Counted from the first letter of the stretch, positions 35,625 through 48,749 are shown. The stretch is 64,000 nt of DNA from Viscum album (GCA_963277665.1 OY728122.1:1544810868-1544874867), one strand, 5' to 3'. Numbers and translations are program-made. Notes: a model not told the origin generated them from the letters alone.

Positions 35625-36055
35625 TTAGAAGGGGGCAGGGGGACTAACAGGGGGCAGGGGGGACTGGAAGGGGTGGCAGGGGGACTAGCAGGGGGCAGGG
35701 GACTAGCAGGGGATTTTCAGGGGGCCTAGCAGGGTTTAGGGGGGACTAGTAGGGGCAGGGGGACTAGCAGGGGCAGGGGGGACTGGAAGGGGGTGGCAGG
35801 GGGCAGGGGGGCTGGCAGGGGCAGGGGGGACTGGCAGGGGAGTGGTAGGGGGTAGGGGGGCTGGCAGGGGGCAGGGGGATTGGCAGGGGTGGCAGGGGGG
35901 ACTAGAAGGGGGCTGGGGGACTAGTAGGGGTGGGGGGGACTGGCAGGGGGTGGTAGGGGGAGGGGGCAGGGGGGGACTGGTAGGGGGACTAGAAGGGGGA
36001 AGTGGGACTAGCTGGGGGGCAGGGGGGACTAGCAGGGGGACTGGCAGGCCTGCAG
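35625..36055 (+). repeat. G-rich array 5 (GGGGGACTGGCAGGGGGCAG units)
   Basis: Tandem units of about 18-22 bp ending at the right subterminal region of the CACTA element. Runs of four to six G recur throughout. Confidence 0.9.
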
Positions 36056-36084
36056 GCCTATTGTGTTTTTTTATTGAACTTTTA

Positions 36085-36270
36085 ACTATAGCCACGGTTT
36101 CTAGCTGTGGCTATAAGGCATGTTTGTGGTTTACCTTCTTCCACGGTTTAAAACCGTGGCTATAGCAGTTGGCCTATATCTACGCCAATACCAGCCACGG
36201 TTCATTAAACTGTGGCTATAACCAATAGCCATGGTTTTTGGGTTAGAGCCATGGTTTGAAACCGTGGCTG
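36085..36270. repeat. right subterminal inverted repeats of the large CACTA element
   Basis: Words such as 'gccacggttt' and 'aaaccgtggcta' alternate in both directions, about five pairs. Such clustered subterminal motifs are the binding sites of the CACTA regulatory protein in characterised elements; here their function is inferred from position. Confidence 0.85.
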
Positions 36271-36291
36271 TAGCCTAAATTTCTATTAGTG

Positions 36292-36294
36292 ATC
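36292..36294. repeat. target-site duplication ATC, right copy
   Basis: Directly follows the terminal TAGTG and matches 23,469-23,471. Confidence 0.85.
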
Positions 36295-39200
36295 GAATAA
36301 CCAACCTCAAGATCCCATGACCCTTATCACACAAGGGCCATCCTCCCTAACTAGAATATCATGTAACTAAATCGTTGTAAAGCTAACGATGTCCCACCGT
36401 AATGAGGATGATATCAATATAGGGGACATGATCATATTTGAAATAAGATTACACCATGAAACTAACTGTAAATAAAATTGATAATGTTTTATAGCCATCT
36501 CATTGTAAAATACATTAAAAAGGCCATATATTCTTTAAACCAGCCCCTAGAACCATATTTTTTGACAATGTGTGACAAGGTAATACTATGGGTAAACCAT
36601 CTCATGGTACCTTAAATATACGATTTCACCTCTTTTAATATTGTTTTATGGCTTACACTCCTAATGTTCATGACATATAGACCACAACACAAATTTTCTT
36701 GGCTTTAAAACTCTTTAAAAATTTTATTATCCAGTTGATAGTCGAGCCACTCTAGACAGACTAATTGTGAAAAATCATTCAAAACAACTAACATAGTATT
36801 TGGAGGCTTGATCACATCACTATAATTATAAAGGTAAACATGATCATTCTATAAAATTATTGAAGTCTCATCCTAACTCTTAAAATTATTCATTGGAGAA
36901 GTACTTAAAGAACTACCTCATCATTGTTCAACCATGAAATCATAGAACCACTACCAACCCATCGAACCCCAAATCTATTATTCATCCCACAATTGAATCT
37001 AGTGTCTGGAATCAGTTAAAACTAACATTGAGTTATAAATCAATAATAGTGTTGAGGATAAGATAACTCAATCTTACCAGCATCACGGGCTTCCAAAAAC
37101 CATTCTGACAATTTTTAATTGGTCCTATATGGTCTCATTACTTATACATATAAGTAAAATCACCTTAAAACAGATTAAAAACACACCACATTATGATTTT
37201 ACTTGTAATATTATAATTATAAATGGAAACTTATCCCTAGAAAATGATCAATAAATCACCAAAAATGGGGTTTGCATTTGGCTAATACCCTTATGCCTTG
37301 TGCTAACCTGAGGATAGTGGAAAAAACTTCTTATAAGTTCTCTCGAATAGGTTCCCACATATAGGCATGTGTGATTCCCATCCCCAGTATTATTCATTCA
37401 TGTTATCAGCATCTGATATTAAATGAAAAAATAAAAATGATCAGTATTGTTATCACACCCAATACGTTTTATAGATTTATTAAAAACATGGATAACTTAA
37501 CATTCTTACAATGGCTCAAGGGTACATATATATCAAGAGTCAATCACACCCAGTTAACTCTTCTATAGATATTACCTATGGAATAAATTTATTTGGATCA
37601 TTGACCTTCTTACATGTTTTTGTCAAATATATGAATTTAAGGATCTATTTGAACTTTTCACTCAACAATATGTAGTTTGGTTTATCGTTTAATAACTTAA
37701 TGGGAACCATGTTTCACAACATAAGCTAAACATATATCGAAACATCATGTCAAACACTACACATTTTTAAATATGATAATGCACACATTTATCAATTCAG
37801 TGTTTCTCTATTGATATGACTACTATTAGTCTGACGAATCTCGAGTTTTACACCATAAAAAAATATGTGAGGTCCCACAACCAACAAAATAGATGACCAG
37901 GATTGAGGAATTTCTAATCTATAATGTTATATTATTACAGTATTCACACAATTCCAACAAATATTATCTAGTGAACAAACACCCACCCTACCATGATGCT
38001 ATTCTATGAACTTGGAGTCCAACCTGGATTAAAAAACACCTTAATGGTATGTATCATCTAAAACTTTAGAGACATAATTTATCGATTCTTTTTTAACTAA
38101 GATGGATCTACCTCAACAAGGAAGGACCCTTACTAAAGCATAAGGTGATGATGCCCGATAAAGGACATTCTATAAAGGTCACTTGGATTACTAACCTAAC
38201 ATATAAAGTCACTATAAATGAAAATGTCAATATAATCCTATGGGAAACATACCAATTCCCATCAAATGGAAAAAATATAGAAACATTTAAACTACCATTA
38301 TATGAGGGTCAAAGTATTGAACACCACTGAAAGTTTTCATTTAAGATATTAAATAAATTCCAATTTATCATAACTTTTAAAAAGGCTTAGATATATAAAA
38401 AGGTAATGTATGAGTTATAAGGGAAAACGTTTCTCAAACTATACATAGATCTTTATTAAGATGATCATATGCTAAATAATTTGAAAAATATCTAATAATG
38501 TCATTTTAACCATTATAAGTAATCCGTAATTCATCAAAATTGTATTAGTAAAAGAAAATTTCAATTTTCAATTTATAGATTAAAAATTTCGTTTTGGTAC
38601 TAATTAACATTTTAATTAATGAAATCAAAATAATAACACAGATGAAATGTATATTAAAATTTATTTTATGATTTAAATAGATCTATTTAGTAAGATTCCA
38701 CCATAAATTTATATGTTACAAATATAAGTTGTTGTTGATGCCCAAAATAACCATCCCCTTAGCATAACTGTACCCCCATGGGAATTTGTTTTACATAATA
38801 TGAAGACAAATGTGACCTAATAGGGTCTAATCAAGATAGAATAGGTTTTTTTATGTGTTACCCATAATAGTTAAATTATTAAAATTTCAAAAGACACATA
38901 ATGGGTTTATCTCATATGCAACACATCCCAAATGACCTACTTGGGTCTAGTTATGCATTTAGGGATTTACAATACAATAAAAATCCCCAACTAACTTACT
39001 ATGGTCCATTGTGAATTTAGTGATTTAGTCACATGGGTTTTGATTACCATGTAATATAGGTATAATCCTTTATAAATTCAAAAATAACACCTCATTTTAT
39101 GGAGACCATTTTTAATATAATTATAATTCAACATATATCTATATATAAATAATTTTCATAGTTGTTTAGATTAATTTTCATTACCTTGTTGTAAGTGTAC

Positions 39201-39989
39201 ATTCCTTTTTTAAGTTAAAATTCGCATTTATGTAACTACTACTAGGTTTTTAACATCAATGTCATAATATATCAATTTTAGATTTGATGGTTTGATTATA
39301 TGGGTTACCATTCCAAATTTATAATGACACATAAACTTTATTGACTATTATTGGAACCCATTTAATCACATCCATAAATATTTCATCCCATGAAACCAAT
39401 TTTTCCTAAGTCAAACATGTAAAAATTGGCTAATTAATGTGCCACCATCAAGTTATATAGGAAAAATCCATTTAGGTTGATGTATAAACTTTTAGAACAA
39501 ATCATATATTAGAATTATTACCACGAATGGTACTAAAGAGAAATAATAGTAGTAAACATGGAAATAATCCTTAAAAAATAATATTTTAGTAGAAAACACT
39601 GTAAACATGGAAAAAAGAACCCAAGAAGTGTATACAGATAAACATGATAAATAATCACATAATAATTTTATAAAAATCAGCATGCATCACTAAAATCTAC
39701 AATGTAGTCTACATGGCATAGAATATACTTGACATGTGAATCACTACTTTCCTAAAATTTTTCAAGTAATATTATTTCCTTATCATATTAGTCCAATGGT
39801 AAAAATCCACAATCCATAAATCAGTAACCATCAGAAGTAATATAATAGCCCAAGATGAAATAATAATCAGTTGAAATAACATATCATTATCAACAATAAT
39901 ACTATCCCTAGAAACATGATCATTCCCTCATGCATGATATGGCAAGACCTAGTCACAAGTTATTTACCAAGTGTGGACACATTAATATT
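36295..39989 (-). other. interior of second gypsy element, right part
   Basis: This should hold gag and the 5' part of pol in minus orientation. I found no gag, protease or RT motif on either strand, only short open stretches (for example 38,145-38,330). It appears too decayed to read. Confidence 0.35.
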
Positions 39990-40001
39990 CTCTAGTATAC
40001 C
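39990..40001 (-). other. possible degenerate PBS of second gypsy element
   Basis: The plus strand reads ctctagtatacc followed by 'atccc', resembling the complement of TGGTATCAGAG next to an LTR edge of the type 'acatccc'. It has an insertion and a missing LTR terminus, so this is tentative. Confidence 0.3.
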
Positions 40002-42720
40002 ATCCCAAAATAGTATGAAAATTTAAAAGGAGGCTATGATAGAATTTTTAATCATACTAAAACATATCACTCTATAAATAATAGTTATACTTGTTGCCAC
40101 ATGTCATCATGTGTGCCAACCCATTTGTAAGAGGATACTGAATAACAGTGAGGGTCTAATGGAGGTAATGTTGGGAGAATACACCCTTGGGATAAGTAAC
40201 AAATATAGTGAAAACATTATAAAGCATAGTGCAGTGAAAGATAATAATAACTAGAAATAAATAATAAATTAATATGAAATCATTCATGAGCATGCTTCAA
40301 TGTAAAAGAAGATGACCTACCATAGATAATGTAGAAATTGTGGTTTGTCTAACTAAAAAACTCCAAATCAGGGGGTTTCCTGAGTAAATTATCGAATGGG
40401 AAATCCAAATCCATTGTCTTGTCCTAGTCCATTAATTAAATTAGTACAAATCACCATCCATGGCCCAAATAATTAGTCAGGAGATTATCTTTTTGGGTAC
40501 CAATCTACAGCCTGAATAGGGTGTGAGATAAACTCAACAGGCCCACACCAATGCTTTGTAATGAAATCCATTTAATGTGTATAAAATAAATTATTGAGTA
40601 GCTATAATTATAATAGATATGTAATGAAATAAATAAATTAAATCAAGTTATGTTTTTGTTCCTCACGGACATCAGGATCACCATACATTCTTTGACCTAA
40701 GTAGGAATCTATCTGAACGTGTTCCATCATGTATATATATTGATTCATGCAAACATATATATATTCATAGATATATATGTAGTGGATAGGACCCATGTCT
40801 TAATGAATGGATATCCACATTAGGATAATATAATTTTTTCACAATTTAATTAAGGGACATGATGTGTGAGATTCATATATAACAACAGGATTCCATTCAT
40901 GAGTATCATGAATAACAAAGGGACACCATGTTAGAGCTTCATAAGTAAGTAAGTTATTTGATGACTAAGTATTTAAAATAATAATGGGATTCCATGCACG
41001 TATTTTATAATCTAGGGGGTGTGGAACATCATGTCCAACCACACATGTTATGTAAATAACTTGGTCCAGCATCCTCGACCAAGTGGGTGTGAAGTTCCAT
41101 GTCCAACAACCATAACTAAGCCCCCTATATAATAATATAATATAAGGTATCCCACTTTCCTAATAACCCCTTATCATAGTAATTCCATAAAGGTGAACCC
41201 AACATCACTCAAGGCATTGTGGTCCTTCAGTATCATATTTCATTTAATATCATTACAAAGACCATGCGATCGTCGATGAAAAAATCAATATAGTTCTTTA
41301 TTAATTCATCTATGAAATTAGCCATTTCATTTTAAAGAACATGATGGCCATGAGAGAAAACCAAACAATAATATAACTCATCAAGGCCCATTTCATTACA
41401 TTATTACTGGACAAGGAATTTTAATACTTAGTGGGATACAGAAAAACATCAGGATGGTGTTCAGTTATATAGGTAAAGTATAATCATAGAAAGTGGGTTA
41501 TATGAAACTAATAGTTAAATTGAATCCCTTTTTTACCATGGAATACTTCATAAGTTAATGTAAGATAAGAATACATGCCCTATTTTAATTAAATCCATTT
41601 AATTATCAATATTCAACCAATTTCCATTATGGAAAATTAATGGACACTCCCAAAGGGGTGCCCCAATTTTAGGTCACAACCCTCGAATAAAGTTTAGGGG
41701 TCTAGAGAAAATCGATGGTATAGTTTAGGCATTTAATTTATTGAATTTCTTAATTTAAGAGAAACATGTGGTATGGTCCAGTGTTTGGTACATAATAAAT
41801 AATTTATAATGAATGATATCTTTATGCAAAATAAATAGACCACATGCCTCATTCGTATGATGGTCTACTAATCTAATATTAGGAATTTATTTTAGTCAGA
41901 ATTGATGAAATCTGAAGAGCCTTCAAATATCTAAAAAGAGGATAAATTATCTCACAAAAAAATCAACTCACGATCAAAAAGAGAATATGATAAAGGATTC
42001 ATGATTAGTGGTGGACTTTATGATGGAAAAGTAATGTGATCAATGATGTTCAATTCCAAGATAAAATGGGGAATATCCACCGTGGGAAGAGGAGAAAAAG
42101 GGGGTATGCATGTGGGGGGAATATTATGTGAATGAGGGAGGAAGAAAAGGGGTAAAATACTTAAAGGAGGCATGATAAAAAAATAATAATTTTACCATTT
42201 TTTAGATACACTGTGTTTGGATATATGGTTTGGAAAAACAATGTGCCAACCATGTGCCCCAACATACCAAGGGGAACTAACCATGTGGGCTAGGTGAATG
42301 GTTTCTCTAAACATACATAGCTCATGTGTAGCCTGTGTAGTCTGAAACATCAATTTTTTATAGATTCCACATATAGCCATGCATCCTTGGGTTCACGGAT
42401 TGTCAAACCATGTGACACCCTCCTAGTCCTGCACAGTTGATTGGCACTTTTATCCCTAAATGTACACTAATAGTGAACCTCCCATTGGATTTCAAAAACA
42501 AGGCCTTCTAATTCCAAATATCCAAAAACTAAAAAAACTCTCCAGATATATCTTGGGCCTCAAACCACATCTAAAAACACATTCCCATGTTCCTACTCAA
42601 AGAATCCCATTATAAATCTCAATTTTTGATTGATCCAATCCACCAAATAAAAAGTTCAAATCCCCTTTTAATTTCAACCTGTAAAATAAAGAAGACATTA
42701 AAAGAATGTGGAATTGCATC
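40002..42720 (-). mobile_element. right LTR (5' LTR by inference) of second gypsy element
   Basis: A parallel copy of 20,157-22,520: shared ordered blocks include 'gtgagggtctaat' (40,148), 'atagggtgtg', 'aaataaataaa', 'tcaatatagtt', 'aataatataactcatcaa' (about 41,370), 'ggtcacaaccctcga' and 'ggggtctagaga'. Divergence and indels are heavy, so the element is old. The word ATAAT occurs both before the left LTR (20,152-20,156) and at 42,721-42,725, a possible 5-bp target duplication, though in AT-rich DNA this is weak. Confidence 0.62.
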
Positions 42721-42879
42721 ATAATGTTTTTTTTGCTATAATAGATTTATATTGAAATATAAGTCAAAGATGGACATGGGGGGATAGGATGTGAAACAAG
42801 AGATTCTATATTTTTGTTTCATATGAATCTATCTTTCAAAAGAGATTATTCCTTCTATGATCAATTCCATCTTTTGGTG

Positions 42880-44650
42880 GGGTAAATTTGATAGTTACAA
42901 GCATGAACTTGATAATGAGTGCCATAATATTGATATAAGATGGGAAATAGAACCCCCTTCCCAAGAATCTTGATCCAGTGGTTCTTTCTCCCCCAATAAG
43001 AATAGAGTTGTAGGAAATATTTGGCTTAAGGATAATGTAGCCAACGTCAAAGTGGAACCAATGATGATTTTAGAATGAAATGAGATCGAGAAGCACTCAA
43101 TTATAGGATTTCTATTTTTTTCAAAGGGAATCTATTCATGTAGGATCACTTATATTGAATAACTCAATGCATATTTTTGGGGTTTTCTAGATTAGAAATG
43201 AGTCTCTATTGGATGTGGTTACTCTCATTTCATCTTACCCTCTAAGTATTTGAAGAGGAAAGCATAGGGATTAGTTTTAGTCTTCATCAAACACAGGATT
43301 ATTAACATACATGAATGGGATCATAACATCCATACCTTTGAGTTATTACATTTTTCTATCCAGATGTGTATTATAGTTCACTAATTGATCTGGATTCCCC
43401 AGTACCCTCACATTCTGTGTTATATAACCTTATATATTAGAATTTTTAAAAAATTTATAAGTCAATATAGGTTTCCAAATATGGACATTTTTCGTATATA
43501 CTGATTGAAAATTATCTATGTTACACAATTTTTGAAAAAGGAATGTTTCAATTGATGAATATGAAATTGAACTGACAATTGAGTATGAGAAAATACCTCA
43601 ACTATGTATGAATTGTAAAGGCATCATTCAAGATATTCTAGGATGTAAGAAGCTGGTAATTTCTTCCTTAGGTAATGGTAATGTGCATGATGATATTGAA
43701 TGTCTCAAAAAACACATGAACATGAAATCAGATTGTCTAGTTTCAATTTATGATTGAGCAGTTTCCCAAAATTAAAAATTTGTCTAAATGAATTCGGTTG
43801 CAACTTCTTATGATGAGGAAAGATCACTAATTCCCTAAGAATATCCCTTTCTTAGAATTCAATATTATATGGTGTTGGATAATGTTTTCCCTAACAATGA
43901 GGAGGAATTAAAGTTTCGTTATGTGGATAACATTAAGTACTCTGATTCTAATGATGTTCCACACTCTATCTCTAGGAAGACATGGTGGGACGATATTTTT
44001 GATGAAGAAGAAGAAACACATAGGGAAGAATTTGATAATGTTTTGGTATTCATAATGTGCTAAGTCATTTTCAAGGATGTTAAGATATCCCCTAAACCAT
44101 GGGATGGAATTAACTCATAATATGTGGAGGAAAGTTCTGATATAAATCCCATATATGATCAAGAACTCAATGAAGATTCTATCCTGGAAGCAGCTATTCA
44201 TCATATTCTTCAGGAACAGTTTTCAATAAGAGACTGAAAATGTAATAAAATATTTATGTTGATTTAGTTATGGAAATTAAAAATAATAAATCATAAAATT
44301 TTCATCATTGTGATTATGGAAAACCAAATATCTTGAAGCTTATACAAGTGAATGAAAGTTGTTAAAAGAAACTAGCCTCAATTGGGTGTTTTTCTCAGAT
44401 TCACATAGAATTCAAGATCGGAACACTATTTTGGTTTAGTATAATGAAAAATAATATGATAGACATAGTAGTAGTGTGGAGGCTGATTCTAAGATCAAAA
44501 AAGAAGACATCACTATATTCCTTAATGGATGATGCTGGTTTCTTGATGGTATATTATCAAAAGACCATACCTTTTCTGAGAATAAAGAGGATGATACAAT
44601 TGGAACCTCAATATTTTTTGAGGTTCTTGAAATATCCATGTAATGTGATT
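42880..44650 (+). pseudogene. plant L1-like LINE ORF1 relic (zinc knuckle)
   Basis: Plus-strand frames give 'NSIFWWGK' near the start and, at about 43,575-43,650, 'IEYEKIPQLCMNCKG' followed by an Ile/Gln-rich gap and 'CKKL'. This resembles the zinc knuckle of plant LINE ORF1 (DUF4283-type) proteins, typically VEYE-LP-FC--C--IGH---C, with the His lost here. A separate open stretch (43,869-44,063) is acidic and contains 'TWWDDIFDEEEE', as in the variable C-terminal half of such proteins. Stops interrupt the frame repeatedly. The relic appears to continue at about 45,830-46,120 beyond a small CACTA insertion. Confidence 0.6.
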
Positions 44651-44804
44651 TCAAACATTTAAAAATAATAAGAGGTGGTGGATATGAAGACCCTCACAGT
44701 TTCTCCTACTCATATTGATAGTGTAGGACCAATCAAAACCTGTGATAAAAAAGGATGAATATCTCTCCACATAAGGAATCAAGAAGGTCACCCCTAGAAG
44801 GTGA

Positions 44805-45780
44805 CACTATTAAAAAAAGATCAATACCCACTGTTCAAAACCATCGGTATAGTCTATACCCTTGGTTTTGAGAACTTTGGGGAACTACGACATCAGTATA
44901 GCACCACAGCCTATACCCACCATGGGTACAGATTTATTTTCCACTGTTTCATAACATTACATGTGATTTCCAACCTATCAAATCCTTATACCCATGGTTT
45001 TAAAACCATGGTTATACATATTAAAAAAACATGGCCAGCAGGTTTTAATCGCGTAACCTGCACTTCAATCATGAATCGGCTCACCAATGAACTTGTATCA
45101 TTTATGTACATATATGTCTAAATTAATCTAATTATATTAATTTTATTGTCTGTATTATATAATAAAAGGATGTGGGTTTCAATCACAAGACCTCTGTTTC
45201 ACACGTACATCACTTCACCAACAGTGCTACTAAACATATGTTATTATATATCTCTATTTTTATAAATATACTAATTTATATCTTTGGATTCAAAAAAGTT
45301 GGTCGACAGGTTTCTAAACCACAACATTAGATAGGATAACAGAGCACCTCACCTACTCAACTAAATATATTACAAGTCTATATTTATCTAAACATATTAA
45401 TATAAATCACGAGTAATAATAAAACACTGTGTGGGGGTTTTGAACCTACCCTTCTTCTACAACACTAAAGCATCCTACCACTATAGCAACTGAAATTATA
45501 TGTATATAAACATATATTATCTTAGTGTGAACAATGGGTGTAGGTTCTCCGAAAACATTTCCAGGAAACCATGGGTATAGATGTCACATACACCCACAGT
45601 TTAGTGTGAACCATGGGTGTAGGTCCTCCGACAACATTTCCATGCATTCTTTTGGCTTCTAGCGCATACATTGGTACCCTGTACCCACATTTTTCTATGA
45701 ATTGTGGGTATAGGATATAAAATGTCACCTATACCAATGATCAATGAAAAACATGGGTATAGACCCATTTTACAGTAGTG
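44805..45780. mobile_element. 976-bp non-autonomous CACTA element
   Basis: Left end CACTATTAAAAAAAGATCAA and right end (reverse complement) CACTACTGTAAAATGGGTCT align as imperfect terminal inverted repeats, both continuing into 'ATACCC'. Flanking triplets are TGA and TGG, compatible with a 3-bp target duplication after one change. Subterminal words 'acccatggtttt' and 'aaaccatggttata' alternate in both orientations, as in the larger element at 23.5 kb but with a different core. The interior (45,020-45,525) consists of four repeats of about 130 bp. No coding capacity. Confidence 0.85.
45020..45525 (-). repeat. four tandem units of about 130 bp with tRNA-like (antisense) motifs
   Basis: The word GGTTTxxAxxC occurs at 45,041, 45,175, 45,309 and 45,437, each followed 40-60 bp later by an 'accaacagtgctac', 'acctactcaac' or 'accactatagcaac' type block and an AT-rich tail. 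Read on the minus strand, each unit has an A-box-like 'GCTATAGTGGTAGG' and a B-box-like 'GGTTCAAAACC', in tRNA-like order and spacing. The best preserved is unit four. Confidence 0.6.
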
Positions 45781-45829
45781 TGGTTATTTATAATCTGATT
45801 TCAATAGATGTGGATCAACCAGATGTGTA

Positions 45830-46314
45830 GAGAAAATATCCGGAAGAATATTTAATTATTAGTGGTGACTCGTTAGAAGCCACTAAGGATATTAATATTT
45901 TGATGCTAACCCCAGTGGAGTAAAAAATCTAATGTGGAGGAGAAAGAACAAGAAGGGATTTGTCAGCATGCTAAGTCATAGAAACAATGGTGTCACCCTA
46001 AAAATCATGAAAAAGGACGTACTTGTGCCAACTAGGATACTGAAAAGGAAGAATCACATTCATATGATATTGAATTGGATTTATTTCACATTTAGAGTAT
46101 ACCTCATCAAGAAGAATGTGTAAGAGTGCCTTATACCAAGGTTCATGGACACTAATGCAGTCAACTTATTGGTTGGAACTCCTTACAGGAAGAAGAACTC
46201 AATATTAGGATAATAATTAAGAAAAATCATTGTTAGTGAGTGGTTTTGATGAGGTAATTAATTAAAAGTACGACCCCATCTATCCATTTCATTTTTTATA
46301 GTCCATTTATTTTA
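45830..46314 (+). pseudogene. possible continuation of LINE ORF1 relic
   Basis: Lys-rich and Glu-rich frames ('KKSNVEEKEQEG', and an open stretch 45,932-46,123) follow the small CACTA element and fit the basic C-terminal tail of ORF1, but no domain confirms it. The segment ends at the LTR retrotransposon inserted at 46,320. Confidence 0.3.
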
Positions 46315-46319
46315 ATAAA
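46315..46319. repeat. target-site duplication ATAAA, left copy
   Basis: ATAAA precedes the 5' LTR and recurs at 57,906-57,910 after the 3' LTR. Confidence 0.8.
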
Positions 46320-48405
46320 TTTAACACCCCATGATTTCATAGTACATTATTGTTTCAATGTAATTCAATAACTTGCACTACACGCAAAACTGAGTTCAAG
46401 CGCACCATGACTTATCAAACAAGCTATTCAAGGGAGGTTATGAATAGTATTCACTGAATTTTGAACTTTATATAATCCTTATAATTTTAGAATCCATATT
46501 ATGAGTATCTTAGACATAATGTAAGAACAAATTCATCTTTTTCAGAAAAAGGAAGTAATTTATTAAAAAATGAAATTTAATAGCCTTTTAATGGAAAAAC
46601 CTTTTAATACAATATTTGAAACCTATATATATTCAATCTTACTACATAAATATATTATTTATAATGGGGAAATCAAAATTTACATTGTGTAAATGTTTGG
46701 TATTTTTCTGATAAAGTTCATTTTGTAATGAATAATGAAAAATATTGTATTTTAATTCAAAAGTGCATTTTAATATAATTTATTAATATGGTTATATAAT
46801 ACATTTAATTGGTTTTAAAGTTTAATTAAAATATATTTTTTACCATTTCATCCAATTTTATATATTGGAATTAATTTCAATTTGAAACTGGACATAAACT
46901 ATTATCAATCTTATGATAGTTATTGTTTCTTAAAAACACTCTATTTGTTATAACAACGAGAATTAATTTCAAATTAATTATTTAAACTTTAATGTTTTGT
47001 ATTTTGTAAAATTGACTTCATTTTTTAATTATGAATATCAAAATTATCTTCGGGTGAATTTTCTGTATTTTTCTGAAAACTTTCAATTTTGGATGAATAG
47101 TGAAAAACACTGGGTTATTATTTAAAACCGACTTCTTATTTAAATAATTATTTTTTTATTTAAAATTATTTTAGTTCAAAATAGATACATAATATCTATA
47201 TATTTTCATTTTAATTCATTGGATTCATTTTTTTAATAATATTAGACATACAAAATTTTATTGAACTTTTCACCGTCTTTTACCCATCTCCTAGGAGAAC
47301 TTGCAAATTCACATAAGACTTAATTTTACCAGTTCTGTTAATTGAATTTAGAATATCCAAGAGACACGGTTAACCTTATTATGTAAAATTTGGTTCAATA
47401 AGATGAAAATAATTTTTGGTGTATAGTAACTTTTGACTTTTATTTACCGAGGTTAAAGGTAAATAAGGTAATTCATGGTAAAAAGAATATTGTAATAACT
47501 CAAAATTACCATAACACATGTCCTAACCTTATTTTATGAGTAATGGCCGACCATGGGAATCCTTGGGTGGATTTGGGGACCCCATGGAGCCACTTATGAA
47601 TGATAATGATACTTGATATTAATTATTTTAAAGTAAAGACAAAATTGACGTAAACAAAAACAATTTAGTAATTAATTTTTATATGTAGTAATATAAGTAA
47701 TAATTTTGATTATAAATATTAATTGGAAATCAAAAACTATTTCATACATTATGGTATTTGTTTTATAATATTATGACATTAAATATTAAAATTTATTTAT
47801 GACACAATGAAGATGCAGTAATTACCTTATTTATGAAAGAATAAAATAAATCGTAGTATAAATATTAAAATAAATATAATATCAATGTTTTTCTGAAATA
47901 CACGATTTTTATAGGTGAATATGACATGGTAGGTCTGATTCAATTTATCTTGTTCTAATTAATCTTGTTTTGATGAATTTCACAAATAGAAAATATCAAA
48001 TTGTTTCAAAATTAACATGAGTTATTATTTAAAAGAAATTCTGTATTATTGGTTGATATAATATTCCTAAAAATGTAAAGCTTGGGAAAAGGGTGCAAAT
48101 AATATTATATATTTTATTAATGAGACACTTGTGGTTCTCTTGGTAGTTTATATAATGTTTATTAACCATATAGAGTAAGAATACAAGAAGACATGGTAAA
48201 AGTTAAACTATTTAACTAAGAGTTAAATCTAAAAGATAAGGTTAAAAGGGTGATATAAAATTGTCTAAAACCTATCAGTTGAGAGGATTTAGACCCATAA
48301 CCACCTGAGGCTTTAAATAAATTCATTTGGAAACATTATAAACCAACTATGATTGTATAATATATTTATACTTTAATTTTTTTCTAAAGTGACCCTCACC
48401 CCTCT

Positions 48406-48413
48406 TATAAAAG
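48406..48413 (+). promoter_or_regulatory. TATA box of 5' LTR
   Basis: TATAAAAG in 'cctcttataaaagggcac', followed by a C/T-rich leader. The same context is at 55,513-55,520 in the 3' LTR. This divides the LTR into a U3 of about 2.1 kb and an R-U5 of about 2.4 kb. Confidence 0.75.
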
Positions 48414-48749
48414 GGCACTTCCCCTTCTCTCAAAATCACACATCCAAATCCATTTTCCTCAGAAAACCACTACCCAAATATCCTCCAATATTCACTAACG
48501 TGATCCTAGAGGCCTTAGTTTGATCTGAAATCCATCCTATGGATCCCTTTTGATCAAATCAAAAGTAAAAACCCAAAAAAGAGGTAAATATTTTATCACC
48601 TCTTTTGTGTTCTTTTCTTCTTCCCCTTCCTCTTTCTTTGTTGCTTCAATTATAAAACAATAAATCCAGTATCTTATATATAATGTGATGTTATTATAAA
48701 TATGGTACAACCATATTCCTTATTTTATCAATCATATGAATAAAAATTC

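Larger units (their letters stand above)
23472..36291 (+). mobile_element. complete 12.8-kb non-autonomous CACTA (En/Spm) element
   Basis: Left end CACTAATGGAAATTTAGGCT and right end AGCCTAAATTTCTATTAGTG are inverted repeats with one mismatch over 20 bp, flanked by ATC on both sides. Subterminal regions carry repeated inverted words (GCCACGGTTT with AAACCGTGGC), densest at 36,085-36,270. No TNP2-type transposase was recognised, so it appears non-autonomous. Cargo includes a C-rich tract near the left end, kinesin-14 exons (27.3-27.7 kb), five G-rich arrays (28.4-36.05 kb), a 614-bp tandem duplication (30.67-32.1 kb) and a LINE fragment (32.28-34.34 kb). It sits inside the interior of the second minus-strand gypsy element. 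The strand is assigned by the captured exons, not by a transposase. Confidence 0.93.
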
